DNA from: an uncultured Lachnospiraceae bacterium
Lineage (GTDB): Bacteria > Bacillota > Clostridia > Lachnospirales > Lachnospiraceae
Direction: 5' to 3'
Assembly: GCA_900320325.1 (NCBI GenBank)
Contig: ONRU01000026.1
Coordinates: 1 to 32,930 of the forward strand
DNA length: 32,930 nt
The translations under genes were made by a program, and so were the position numbers. The notes under the pieces were generated by a model. That model had not been told where the DNA came from and did no database searches. It saw nothing but the letters and a program-made list of their open reading frames with translations. Numbering within the stretch: position 1 is the first letter of the stretch; every line of letters begins with the position of its first letter. Shown here piece by piece: positions 1 to 8,072 of the stretch.

Positions 1-1356
1 GCCATCGGCGCGGCGGAGAGCGGCGCCTCTGTTGTCGTGTTCGATAAAAATGACAGACCGGCCAGAAAGATCTGCGCCACCGGCAACGGCAGGTGCAACC
101 TGGTCAACTTATATCAGGATGAAAAATGCTGGTATACCTCTTCCGGAGTATCTGTCCGGGAACGGCTGGCTTCCTTCAGTGAGCGGGAACTGCTGGCCTT
201 TTTTGAAGAACGGGGCGTCTGGTTCCATGACCGGCAGGGCTATGTCTATCCCGGTACCGACCAGGCTTCCCTGATCGCGGATGTCCTGATCCGGGAAATG
301 GACCGGCTGCGGGTCGGCGTTTTCTCCGGGACCCGGGTCACCGGCATAGAAAAGGAAGCTTCCGGTGCTTTCCGGATTACTGTGGAATCCGTCGGAGGAT
401 CGGATCAGGAAAAAGAGAAAAATAACAGGAACCGCCGGAAAAAAGAGGATCCTCACAAGTCTGGCAGGAACAGGTATGACAGGAACGGGAAGCTGAAGAC
501 AGAATCCGGCCGGGAAGTCCCGGAACGCAGGATCTGCCTTGCGGACAGGGTCATCCTCTGTACCGGCGGCCTGGCCGGACCGGCCTTTGGCTGCGGCGGG
601 GACGGATACGTACTGGCGGAAAGCCTGGGACACAGCCGCATACCGACCGTTCCTGCCCTGACATCTTTGCTCTGTCCGGAAAAGGCCCTGAAAATGGCTG
701 CGGGCGTACGATGTCCGGCGGCCATCACCCTTCTCTGTGATGGGAAGGAGACAGGGGCGGAACAGGGGGAACTGCAGCTTACAGAAGCAGCCGTCTCCGG
801 CATTCCGGTCTTTCAGCTGTCCAGACTGGCAGGCTATGCCCTGCGGGACGGCAGGGAGGTACGGATCCGGGCGGATTTTCTTCCCGGTATGCCGGAAGAG
901 GAATGGCAGAAACAGGCGGACCTGCGCCTGCGGGATGACAGGAACCAGACCCTGGAGCAGCTGTTTATGGGCCTGGTACATCCCAAACTGCTGCGTTTCA
1001 TTCTGAACCGCCTGGGCCTGGTCTCGGAACAGAAACGGGCCGGTGTGGAGACAGAGCAGATCAGGCAGGTCCTGGAACTGATGCGGGGACTGGATTTTGA
1101 GATTACGGGTCTGGCAGGCTATGAAAAAGCCCAGGTAACCGCCGGCGGTATCCCGCTGACGGAAACAGATCCGGATACCATGGAATCCCTGGCCTGTCCC
1201 GGCCTCTATCTGGCCGGCGAGCTGCTGGACGCGGACGGGATCTGCGGCGGCTACAACCTGCAGTGGGCCATGACCGGCGGACTGCTGGCCGGCCGGGCCG
1301 CGGCCTCCGGGGCCGTGAACCACGAAATGAACCGGGAAGTGAACCGGGAAGTCTGA
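1..1356 (+). CDS. HI0933/YhiN-family FAD-dependent oxidoreductase (5' partial)
   Basis: The frame is open from the first base, so the N-terminal FAD-binding glycine loop lies outside the window. A GTG at 37 is internal, not a start. Family hallmarks are KICATGNGRCN (nt 67-99) and the C-terminal flavin-binding stretch GLYLAGELLDADGICGGYN (nt 1201-1257). These place it in the HI0933-like flavoproteins, often annotated 'aminoacetone oxidase family' or BaiN-like; the substrate is not established. Nt about 397-520 encode an unusually charged, Lys/Arg/Asn/Glu-rich segment that looks like a lineage-specific insertion before the RVILCTGG strand. The tail ends in a short repeat (NREVNREV) from a 12-bp tandem duplication. 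The gene lies 26 nt upstream of a second flavoprotein, so the two are probably co-transcribed. Family assignment is firm; function is not. Confidence 0.9.
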   Translation, partial: AIGAAESGASVVVFDKNDRPARKICATGNGRCNLVNLYQDEKCWYTSSGVSVRERLASFSERELLAFFEERGVWFHDRQGYVYPGTDQASLIADVLIREMDRLRVGVFSGTRVTGIEKEASGAFRITVESVGGSDQEKEKNNRNRRKKEDPHKSGRNRYDRNGKLKTESGREVPERRICLADRVILCTGGLAGPAFGCGGDGYVLAESLGHSRIPTVPALTSLLCPEKALKMAAGVRCPAAITLLCDGKETGAEQGELQLTEAAVSGIPVFQLSRLAGYALRDGREVRIRADFLPGMPEEEWQKQADLRLRDDRNQTLEQLFMGLVHPKLLRFILNRLGLVSEQKRAGVETEQIRQVLELMRGLDFEITGLAGYEKAQVTAGGIPLTETDPDTMESLACPGLYLAGELLDADGICGGYNLQWAMTGGLLAGRAAASGAVNHEMNREVNREV

Positions 1357-1382
1357 CGCCCGGTCCACAGTTAGGATAAGCT

Positions 1383-3119
1383 ATGATCAGAATAAACCAG
1401 CTGAAGCTCCCCTGCGGACACGGAGAGGGAGATCTGGAGATCCGGATATTAAAGACACTGAAAATGAAGAGGACCGCGGAATCCCTGACCTATCGGATCG
1501 TCAGGCATTCTGTGGACGCCAGGAAGAAACCGCTCCTGTATGATGTATATACAGTGGATGTCGGCCTGGGCGGCGGTCCCGCCAGGGAGAAGAGCCTGGT
1601 CTCCAGACTGAAGAACCATAACATACAGTACTGCCGTCCGGTCGTCTATCGCTTCCCCAAAGCCGGGGAAACGCCCATGCCGGACCGGCCTGTGGTCATC
1701 GGAGCCGGCCCTGCCGGACTCTTCTGTACCCTGCTGCTTGCAAAGAACGGCTACAGGCCCCTACTGATCGAGCGGGGCCGGCCGGTGGAGAAAAGGCAGG
1801 AGGACATCCGCCGCTTCTGGGAAAGCGGCAGGCTGGATCCCGCCTCCAATGTCCAGTTCGGGGAAGGCGGCGCCGGAACCTTTTCGGACGGTAAGCTCAA
1901 TACCCTGGTCAATGATAAGGAAGGCAGGGCCGCCTTCGTCCTGGAGACCTTTGTAAAGGCGGGCGGCCCGCCGGAGATCCTGTATGAGGCAAAGCCCCAT
2001 GTGGGTTCGGACAGGCTGCTGCGGATTCTGCCCCGCCTGCGGGCGGAGATCCTGGAGGCCGGCGGCGAGATCCGTTTTGAGACCTGCTGCCTGGGCTTCC
2101 GGACAGAGCAGGGTGTCCTGACGGGCGTGGAAACGGACAAGGGACTGATCGAGACACATACAGCCGTTCTGGCCCCCGGACACAGCGCCCGGGATACCTT
2201 TGAAAGGCTGTTCGCCCAGGGCATCCCCATGATCCAGAAGAATTTCGCGGTGGGCATGCGGGTCTCGCATCCCCAGGCCATGATCGACCGCAGCCAGTAC
2301 GGGATCGACGATCCGGCGCGGATGCGGGCGATGGGACTGACAGCCGCCCCCTATAAGCTGACCGGAAAAGGAAGGTCAGGCAGGGGCGTTTATTCCTTCT
2401 GCATGTGTCCCGGAGGCCAGGTGGTCAATGCTTCTTCCGAGCCGGGAAAACTGGCAGTCAACGGCATGAGCCTGTACGCCAGAGACAGCGGCCGGGCCAA
2501 CAGCGCCATCGTCATGACTGTCGGGGCGGAAGAGTTCGGCAGTGACCATCCTCTGGCAGGCATGGAATTCCAGAGAAAACTGGAAGAGAGAGCCTGGCAG
2601 CTGGGGCAGGGCAGGATACCTGTGGAAGCTTATACAGAACTGAAAGAAAAGTTTGAGCAGACATACGGGCAGGACGGCGCAGGGGATTTCCGGGACCCGG
2701 ATACGGAACCTGCGGCGCCGCGCCGTGAGGAAGCGGAACAGAAAGCGGCGGACGCAGCGGTCATGGAACGTTTTTCGCCGGTATGCATCGAGGGCGGGTG
2801 GACAGCCGCGCCCCTGTATACCCTGCTGCCCGTGGATATGACCCGGGATTTTATCGACGTCATGGAGGACTTCGGACGCAGGATCAAAGGCTTCAACGGA
2901 GAAGAAGCCCTGGTCATCGGCCTGGAGAGCAGGACCTCCTCTCCGGTCCGGATCCCCAGAGGCAAAGATATGCAGTCTCAAATAGAAGGCCTGTATCCCT
3001 GCGGGGAAGGCGCCGGCTACGCGGGCGGGATCATGTCAGCCGCCATGGACGGCATGAAGACCGCGGAAGCCATTCGGAAAAAATACAGTCCCATGGCAGA
3101 GCAGGACGGGACAGATTGA
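1383..3119 (+). CDS. NAD(P)/FAD-dependent dehydrogenase (COG2509-like)
   Basis: This 578-residue protein has an N-terminal domain of about 100 residues, then the dinucleotide-binding motif VVIGAGPAGLF (residues 104-114; G107, G109, G112). NVQFGEGGAGTFSDGKLNT follows in the middle, and the C-terminal FAD contact is GLYPCGEGAGYAGGIMSAAMDG. This pattern fits the uncharacterised 'FAD-dependent dehydrogenase' family; the substrate is unknown. The ATG at 1383 follows a weak AGGATA ribosome site and fits the family N-terminus (MIRINQLKLP). A hydrophilic segment rich in Glu, Ala and Arg near residues 430-460 looks like a linker insertion. It follows another flavoprotein by 26 nt and precedes proB by 15 nt, so it is likely in one operon. 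Confidence 0.88.
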   Translation: MIRINQLKLPCGHGEGDLEIRILKTLKMKRTAESLTYRIVRHSVDARKKPLLYDVYTVDVGLGGGPAREKSLVSRLKNHNIQYCRPVVYRFPKAGETPMPDRPVVIGAGPAGLFCTLLLAKNGYRPLLIERGRPVEKRQEDIRRFWESGRLDPASNVQFGEGGAGTFSDGKLNTLVNDKEGRAAFVLETFVKAGGPPEILYEAKPHVGSDRLLRILPRLRAEILEAGGEIRFETCCLGFRTEQGVLTGVETDKGLIETHTAVLAPGHSARDTFERLFAQGIPMIQKNFAVGMRVSHPQAMIDRSQYGIDDPARMRAMGLTAAPYKLTGKGRSGRGVYSFCMCPGGQVVNASSEPGKLAVNGMSLYARDSGRANSAIVMTVGAEEFGSDHPLAGMEFQRKLEERAWQLGQGRIPVEAYTELKEKFEQTYGQDGAGDFRDPDTEPAAPRREEAEQKAADAAVMERFSPVCIEGGWTAAPLYTLLPVDMTRDFIDVMEDFGRRIKGFNGEEALVIGLESRTSSPVRIPRGKDMQSQIEGLYPCGEGAGYAGGIMSAAMDGMKTAEAIRKKYSPMAEQDGTD

Positions 3120-3134
3120 TAAAAGGAGGCTCGG

Positions 3135-4034
3135 ATGGATACGCAATTTCTGACCAGGAGCGAAAAGAACAGATTATACAGGAAGACCCTGAAGGACCGG
3201 AAACGGATCGTTGTCAAAGTAGGCTCGTCCTCTTTGCTGCATCCCGAGACCGGAAGGATGGATTACCATAAGATCGATATCCTCGCGCGGGAGCTGAGCG
3301 ACCTGAAGAATCAGGGCAAGGAAGTCATTCTGGTCTCTTCCGGCGCCACCGCTGTCGGCCGGGAGGCCCTGCTGTCCGGCGCCAATTTCAGGGAGATCCA
3401 GGAGGACAGCCCCATAACCATCAAGCAGGCCTGCGCTTCCGTTGGACAGGCAAGGCTGATGATGATTTACCAGAAGTTCTTTGAAGACTATAACCAGATC
3501 GCGGGCCAGGTCCTGATGACCAAGAATACGGTCACCAACACCCTGAGCAAATACAATCTCCACAATACCTTCTCGGAGCTGCTGAAACTGGGCGTGATCC
3601 CCATCGTCAATGAGAACGATTCGGTGGCTACATATGAATATATGGTAGGTGACAATGACAACCTTTCCGCCATTGTGGCTTCCCTGATGGAAGCGGATCT
3701 GCTGATCCTGCTTTCGGACGTGGAGGGTCTCTTCACGGATGATCCCCGACGGAATCCCAACGCCGGCTTTATCGAATATGTAGAGAAACTGGACGAGACC
3801 ATGATGGGCATGGGCAAGGAATCCTCCGGTTCCAGCTACGGGACCGGCGGCATGAGCACCAAGCTGCAGGCGGCCTGGACCGCGACCAAGTCCGGCTGCG
3901 ACATGGTCATTGTCAACGCTTCGGACATGAAAGTCATCCATGACATTGTGCAGGGAGAGAACCGGGGCACCGTATTCTGCGCCGATCCCGATCCTGATTT
4001 CGACCTGGTGGAATATATTGAAGAAAATGTTTGA
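3135..4034 (+). CDS. proB: Glutamate 5-kinase
   Basis: Catalyses ATP-dependent phosphorylation of L-glutamate to gamma-glutamyl phosphate, the first step of proline synthesis in the cytoplasm. The amino-acid-kinase fold is clear: KVGSSSLL from K28, VSSGATAVGR, IVNENDSVATYE, DNDNLSAIVASL, LLILLSDVEGLFTDDPR and GTGGMSTKLQAA. At 299 residues it ends after the kinase domain and lacks the C-terminal PUA domain of longer homologues such as that of E. coli (367 residues); short forms are common in Firmicutes. The ATG at 3135 has a strong AAAAGGAGG site. The stop overlaps the start of the folate gene by 8 nt. proA, often adjacent, is absent from the window. Confidence 0.96.
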   Translation: MDTQFLTRSEKNRLYRKTLKDRKRIVVKVGSSSLLHPETGRMDYHKIDILARELSDLKNQGKEVILVSSGATAVGREALLSGANFREIQEDSPITIKQACASVGQARLMMIYQKFFEDYNQIAGQVLMTKNTVTNTLSKYNLHNTFSELLKLGVIPIVNENDSVATYEYMVGDNDNLSAIVASLMEADLLILLSDVEGLFTDDPRRNPNAGFIEYVEKLDETMMGMGKESSGSSYGTGGMSTKLQAAWTATKSGCDMVIVNASDMKVIHDIVQGENRGTVFCADPDPDFDLVEYIEENV

Positions 4035-4665
4035 TACAGCCGATGATAGGACAGGGGCGGAAGATCCTTCTGCCGCTCTATTGAAACGGGAACTGCGCAA
4101 GAACGCCAGGAGGACAAGGGACGCCATAGACCCGGCAGTCCGCGCGGCCTGGTCCGCAAGGATCGGGGAGAGAGTCCTGCAGTCCCCTGTACTGGAAAAA
4201 GCGGAGTATATCCTGTGCTATGTCAGCTTCGGCAGTGAAGTCATGACAGACGGGATCATCAACCACATCCTGGAAAATACGGACAAAAAAGTCTATATCC
4301 CGAAAATTATCCGTCAGGAGATGGAATTCTACAGGATCACCAGCCTGCAGGGTCTGCAGGCCTCCGCCTGGGGCATCCGGGAGCCGGAGGAAGATCCGGA
4401 AAAGAGGTTTCCGCGGGAGACGTTCGCGGGCAGCCCGGCCGGAAACCCGGATGACCTGCTGGTCCTGATGCCCGGGATCGCCTTTGACAGGCGGCGGGGA
4501 CGGATCGGATACGGGGGTGGTTTTTATGACCGCTATCTGGCAGTCCTGGGCGGCTGCAGAACCATAGCCCTGGCTTATTCGGCCCAGATCCTGGAGCGGG
4601 TCCCGGTCCGGTCCTTTGACATCCGGCCGGAAAGGATCTTCACGGAGACAGAAGAGATCTGCTGA
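4027..4665 (+). CDS. fthC: 5-formyltetrahydrofolate cyclo-ligase
   Basis: Converts 5-formyltetrahydrofolate to 5,10-methenyltetrahydrofolate using ATP, returning a dead-end folate to the one-carbon pool. The 212-residue product shows the N-terminal LLKRELRKNARRTRDAI helix and the hallmark C-terminal block MPGIAFDRRRGRIGYGGGF followed by YDRY (R159 to R169), the ATP/substrate loop. I chose the ATG at 4027, which overlaps the end of proB by 8 nt and gives a typical family length. The frame is also open upstream to 3940, but that stretch is proB in another frame. The overlap suggests translational coupling to proB. Confidence 0.93.
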   Translation: MFDTADDRTGAEDPSAALLKRELRKNARRTRDAIDPAVRAAWSARIGERVLQSPVLEKAEYILCYVSFGSEVMTDGIINHILENTDKKVYIPKIIRQEMEFYRITSLQGLQASAWGIREPEEDPEKRFPRETFAGSPAGNPDDLLVLMPGIAFDRRRGRIGYGGGFYDRYLAVLGGCRTIALAYSAQILERVPVRSFDIRPERIFTETEEIC

Positions 4666-4715
4666 CGGGAAGGGTATCCCGGCGGCAGGCGGTGTTCGAA
4701 AGGAGACGGACGCGT

Positions 4716-5291
4716 ATGAAAAGGAACGGATCTGCTAAAATATATGCCGGCAATTACACGATCGAAGAGTTCCTGCTGTCGGTCATGAACAGCTATAAAT
4801 ACGGAATGATGACAGAAGAGGAATTCTGTACGGCCGTGAAAGAGTATTACGATACCCATATTCTGGATGTCTCTAATAATGACAGTCTGAAAAAGGTGAC
4901 AGAAAAGATGCTTCCGGAACTCATTGCCAAAATGGAGGCCCTGGGTACCGCGTCCGGTTCCGCACGGACAGATCAGAAGCGAAGGATCGAAGCCTGGATC
5001 TTATTCAAGGATTGCCTGGATGTACTGGAACAGCGGTTCCCGTTGTTCTCAGAAGAGCGGGAAGAATACCTGACGACCGGACTGGCCGGAAAGGATGAAG
5101 TCGAGTATTCGGACCGCTATCTGCTGATCGAGCGGGAAATGGAAACACTGGTCCGGGCAGAGACCGGCGAAGGTGACTACCTGGGCTTCTGCCATCTTTA
5201 CTGGGAGGTCAAAAAGAGAGTACTGTGGGAGAAATTCGGTATCGAGTGGCACAGCCCCTCCGACCGTAATCCCAGAGTTATTTTCGATTAA
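4716..5291 (+). CDS. Conserved-looking hypothetical protein (191 aa)
   Basis: I do not recognise a named family. The 191-residue product has no signal peptide, membrane segment or obvious catalytic motif. It looks helical and charged in the first two thirds. The end is rich in Trp and aromatics (HLYWEVKKRVLWEKFGIEWH) and finishes SPSDRNPRVIFD, which has the look of a conserved tail. The start is set by AGGAGA at 4701-4706 with nine bases to the ATG at 4716; a GTG at 4692 in the same frame has no suitable ribosome site. It lies 50 nt after the folate cyclo-ligase gene and before a strong promoter, so it is probably the last gene of that operon. Confidence 0.8.
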   Translation: MKRNGSAKIYAGNYTIEEFLLSVMNSYKYGMMTEEEFCTAVKEYYDTHILDVSNNDSLKKVTEKMLPELIAKMEALGTASGSARTDQKRRIEAWILFKDCLDVLEQRFPLFSEEREEYLTTGLAGKDEVEYSDRYLLIEREMETLVRAETGEGDYLGFCHLYWEVKKRVLWEKFGIEWHSPSDRNPRVIFD

Positions 5292-5329
5292 ATCAGTCTT
5301 TTTGGAAGGCCAAAATGCAAAGGTCTTTC

Positions 5330-5358
5330 TTAACAAAAATGGAATGATATGGTAAAAT
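5330..5358 (+). promoter_or_regulatory. Sigma-A-type promoter for the beta-propeller gene
   Basis: TTAACA (5330-5335), a 17-nt spacer and TAAAAT (5353-5358) match the consensus at five of six positions in each box. The site lies in an A/T-rich gap and predicts a transcript start near 5365, leaving a leader of about 120 nt. Confidence 0.7.
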
Positions 5359-5364
5359 TTTACT

Positions 5365-5486
5365 AAGAATGGTAACAGGTCCTGTGCCTTTGGGGAGGCC
5401 CGGACCATACGAGGAACCCGGCCGTCCGGTCTAAGTAACAGCATTTCCGTTCGGTATTATTTGATCTTTTTATGGGAGAACAGCTT
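5365..5486 (+). promoter_or_regulatory. Structured 5' leader with mutually exclusive helices
   Basis: Downstream of the predicted start, GGTCC (5378-5382) can pair with GGACC (5402-5406), with GCCT/AGGC pairing inside. Alternatively CCGGAC (5400-5405) can pair with GTCCGG (5424-5429). The two helices share bases 5402-5405, so they exclude each other. It does not match a riboswitch class I can recall. The ribosome site GGGAGA (5474-5479) comes after the structure. A regulatory role is inference. Confidence 0.35.
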
Positions 5487-6596
5487 ATGGATGCAAATAA
5501 GGAAAAGAAACTGGGGTACGAATATGAAGAAGGCGCCAGGTATGTGGCCTATGTATCTTCATATACCAAATCAAGAGAGCACAAATACGGTATCAGGATC
5601 TACGATGTTGATATGGAGAATGGCTATCTGAAAGAGAAGAAGCAGGTGGAAATCACCAACTCTTCCTATGTTTCCATTTCCCATAACCGTAAATACCTGT
5701 ATTCCATTACAGATGAAGGCGTAGAGTCCTACAAGATCCTCAAGGGCGGCGATCTTGAGAAGCTGAACCGCGCTTCCATCAACGGCATGAGGGGTTCGCA
5801 CCTGTCTTCTGATTATGATGACAAGTTCCTCTTTGTCAGCGGCTACCATGACGGCAAGATCACGGTCCTGCGCCTGAATGAAGACGGTTCCATCGGCGAG
5901 ATCTGCGACGAGCTGTTTCTGAAAGGCCTCGGTTCCATCGCGGAACGCAACTTCCGCCCGCATGTCCAGTGCGTCAAGATGACCAGGGACAACAAGTATC
6001 TCTGCGCCGCTGACCTCGGTATGGATCATGTCAATGTTTACCGTCTGAACCATAAGACCGGCAAGATCAAGCAGTGCGCGATCCTGCATTCCGAACTGGA
6101 ATCCGCGCCCAGACATATGAAATTCTCCAAGGACGGTCATTATCTCTATGTAGTCCATGAGCTGAAGAATATCATTGATGTCTACTTCTACTATGAAGTT
6201 GACGGCAATCCGGATTTCGAGAAGATTCAGACCATCTCCACCCTGAATGATTATCATTCCAAAGGTTCCGCGGCGTCGGCCCTGAACTTCTCCTCCGACC
6301 ATAAATATCTGGTCAGCTCCAACGCGGGTGATAACTCCGTTGTTGTATACGGCATCGATCCCGACAATGGCTATCTGAACAAGATCTTCTGCCTGCCGAT
6401 CAGCGGTGAATATCCCAAGGACGCGGCCCTCTTCCCTGACAACAGGCATCTGGTATCCCTCAACCACGAATCGGATACCATGACCTTCTTTACCGTGGAT
6501 CTGGAGAAGGGCCTGATGATCATGCACGGTCAGGAGATCAATATCCAGAAGCCCAACTGCATCATCTTCCACAAGCTTTCCGATGACCAGCTTTGA
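5487..6596 (+). CDS. Lactonase-like seven-bladed beta-propeller protein
   Basis: The 369-residue product carries the repeating pattern of the lactonase/YbhE beta-propeller fold (6-phosphogluconolactonase-like, PF10282 type). Examples are YVAYVSSYTK at the start, SISHNRKYLYSI, HVQCVKMTRDNKYLCAADLG, HMKFSKDGHYLYVVHEL, ALNFSSDHKYLVSSNAGDN and AALFPDNRHLVSLNHESD. There is no signal peptide, so it is probably cytoplasmic. Whether it acts on 6-phosphogluconolactone cannot be told from sequence. The start at 5487 has GGGAGA seven bases upstream; the ATG at 5472 lacks a site. Codon use favours AAG, ATC, CGC/CGT and CTG more than neighbouring genes, suggesting high expression. It stands alone between its own promoter and two terminators. 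Confidence 0.85.
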   Translation: MDANKEKKLGYEYEEGARYVAYVSSYTKSREHKYGIRIYDVDMENGYLKEKKQVEITNSSYVSISHNRKYLYSITDEGVESYKILKGGDLEKLNRASINGMRGSHLSSDYDDKFLFVSGYHDGKITVLRLNEDGSIGEICDELFLKGLGSIAERNFRPHVQCVKMTRDNKYLCAADLGMDHVNVYRLNHKTGKIKQCAILHSELESAPRHMKFSKDGHYLYVVHELKNIIDVYFYYEVDGNPDFEKIQTISTLNDYHSKGSAASALNFSSDHKYLVSSNAGDNSVVVYGIDPDNGYLNKIFCLPISGEYPKDAALFPDNRHLVSLNHESDTMTFFTVDLEKGLMIMHGQEINIQKPNCIIFHKLSDDQL

Positions 6597-6633
6597 TGGA
6601 TACGGATGATCAGAATCTGAATACACAAACGGA

Positions 6634-6666
6634 AGATGCGGACAGCCATTGTCCGCATCTTTTTTA
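6634..6666 (+). terminator. Rho-independent terminator after the beta-propeller gene
   Basis: AGATGCGGAC (6634-6643) pairs perfectly over 10 bp with GTCCGCATCT (6651-6660), with a 7-nt loop and a T run to 6666. It is a textbook terminator 38 nt after the stop codon. Confidence 0.9.
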
Positions 6667-6703
6667 GAGCTATTATTTTGAAACCTTTTTTGAAATCACT
6701 TCA

Positions 6704-6747
6704 GAAACCGGGATGGAATACAATCTCCGGTTTCTTTTTGTTTTTCT
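6704..6747 (+). terminator. Second, tandem rho-independent terminator
   Basis: GAAACCGG (6704-6711) pairs with CCGGTTTC (6727-6734), with GAT/ATC pairing inside, followed by a T-rich tract to 6747. It backs up the terminator at 6634 and ends only a few bases before the aroC -10 box. Confidence 0.75.
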
Positions 6748-6749
6748 TG

Positions 6750-6758
6750 TGGTATACT
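6750..6758 (+). promoter_or_regulatory. Extended -10 promoter for aroC
   Basis: TGG followed by TATACT (6753-6758) forms an extended -10 element 49 nt before the aroC start. No good -35 box is visible; the region lies in the T tract of the preceding terminator. Confidence 0.55.
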
Positions 6759-6806
6759 GGAAAACAGATTTTTACGGCCCGGCGCCGGGAAAGACGAGGT
6801 AAGGCG

Positions 6807-7907
6807 ATGGCAGGCTCTACAATCGGCAGGATACTGCAGCTGACTACATGGGGAGAATCCCACGGTCCCGCTCTGGGGGCGGTCCTGGACGGTTTTCCGG
6901 CAGGCATGGAGATCAGCGAGGAGATGATCCAGGTATATCTGGACAGAAGAAGGCCGGGGCAGTCGGCCATTACCACAGCCCGCAGGGAGGCGGACCGGGT
7001 GCAGATCCTGTCCGGTGTTTTCGAGGGCAGAACGACCGGGACACCCATCTCCATGATCATCCATAACGGGGATCAGAGGTCAAAGGATTACGGTGATTTA
7101 AAAGACTGCTTCCGGCCCGGCCACGCGGATTATACATTTTTCCGTAAATACGGCCTGCGGGATTACAGGGGCGGCGGACGGTCTTCCGCCAGGGAGACGG
7201 CAGCCAGAGTGGCCGCAGGCGCCATCGCGGCCGGGTTTCTGTCACAGATGGGGATTCAGGTGCAGGCCTATACCCGGGCGATCGGTCCGGTTGAGATCAG
7301 CGGGGCACGTTTTGATCCGGCGCAGATCCTGATCAATCCCACTGCCATGCCGGACGCGGAGGCCAATGAAAAGGCCCTTGCCTATATGAAAGAATGCATG
7401 GCAGCCGGGGATTCTTCCGGCGGCGTCATTGAATGCAGGATCACAGGAATGCCGGCCGGCATCGGAGATCCCGTTTTCCACAAGCTGGATGCCGCGCTGG
7501 CGGCTGCGGTGATGTCGATCGGGGCGGTCAAGGCGGTCGAGATCGGGGACGGTGTCCGTGCCGCGCAGGTCAGGGGATCTGAAAATAATGACGCTTTCTG
7601 TCTGGACGCGGAGGGCAGGACGGTCAAAAAGACCAACCACGCGGGCGGCATCCTGGGCGGGATCTCCGACGGTTCCGATGTGATCCTGCGGGCCCATATC
7701 AAGCCCACACCGTCCATCAGCAGGGAACAGGAAACAATTGATGAGAACGGCAGGGCCAGAAAGCTGTTCATCAGGGGCCGGCATGATCCGGTCGTTGTTC
7801 CCCGGGCAGTCGTTGTTGTGGAGTGTATGGCCGCGCTGACGATCCTGGACGCCATGCTGGTCAACATGACGGCCAGGGCGGAAAATGTACTGGCGTTTTA
7901 CAGCTGA
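6807..7907 (+). CDS. aroC: Chorismate synthase
   Basis: Removes phosphate from 5-enolpyruvylshikimate-3-phosphate to give chorismate, the branch point of aromatic synthesis, using reduced FMN. The 366-residue length is typical. Signatures seen are TTWGESHGPALG (residues 13-24, with the GESHG motif), RPGHADYTF, DYRGGGRSSARETAARVAAG, and the later GGISDGSDVILRAHIKPTPS followed by RHDPVVVPRAVVVVE. I chose the ATG at 6807, preceded by GAGGT, because the protein then begins MAGSTIGRILQLTTWGESHG like its family; the frame is open further upstream only through the terminator. No other shikimate gene is adjacent. Confidence 0.96.
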   Translation: MAGSTIGRILQLTTWGESHGPALGAVLDGFPAGMEISEEMIQVYLDRRRPGQSAITTARREADRVQILSGVFEGRTTGTPISMIIHNGDQRSKDYGDLKDCFRPGHADYTFFRKYGLRDYRGGGRSSARETAARVAAGAIAAGFLSQMGIQVQAYTRAIGPVEISGARFDPAQILINPTAMPDAEANEKALAYMKECMAAGDSSGGVIECRITGMPAGIGDPVFHKLDAALAAAVMSIGAVKAVEIGDGVRAAQVRGSENNDAFCLDAEGRTVKKTNHAGGILGGISDGSDVILRAHIKPTPSISREQETIDENGRARKLFIRGRHDPVVVPRAVVVVECMAALTILDAMLVNMTARAENVLAFYS

Positions 7908-7964
7908 CAGCAGAGCACTCCTGTCAACTTCTATATCAATACGGTCTCAGGCTGTAAATCGAAA

Positions 7965-8066
7965 AAGATATAAATCAATAAAGATATAATTCAAAAAAGA
8001 TATTTATCAATAAAGAAATAAATAATTAAAGATATACCAATAAAGACATAAATCAATAAAGGAAAG
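7965..8066 (+). repeat. 16-bp A/T-rich tandem repeat upstream of tgt
   Basis: Six units of a 16-bp repeat, consensus AAGATATAAATCAATA, run head to tail: 7965-7980, 7981-7996, 7997-8012, 8013-8028, 8029-8042 (two bases shorter) and 8043-8058. A partial seventh (AAGGAAAG) doubles as the tgt ribosome site. Units 1 and 6 differ by one base. The array is nearly free of G and C inside a GC-rich genome. A perfect TATAAT lies at 7985-7990, but I see no -35 box at the right distance. Confidence 0.85.
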
Positions 8067-8072
8067 AATTGT

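Noticed and set aside
5365..5486. A known riboswitch class (ZTP, guanidine, fluoride, cobalamin, FMN) in the propeller leader
   Set aside because: None of the conserved core strings I can recall for these classes is present; only the alternative pairing is reported.
7965..8066. CRISPR-like array
   Set aside because: The units are 16 bp and directly abutting with no spacers, and no cas genes are present.
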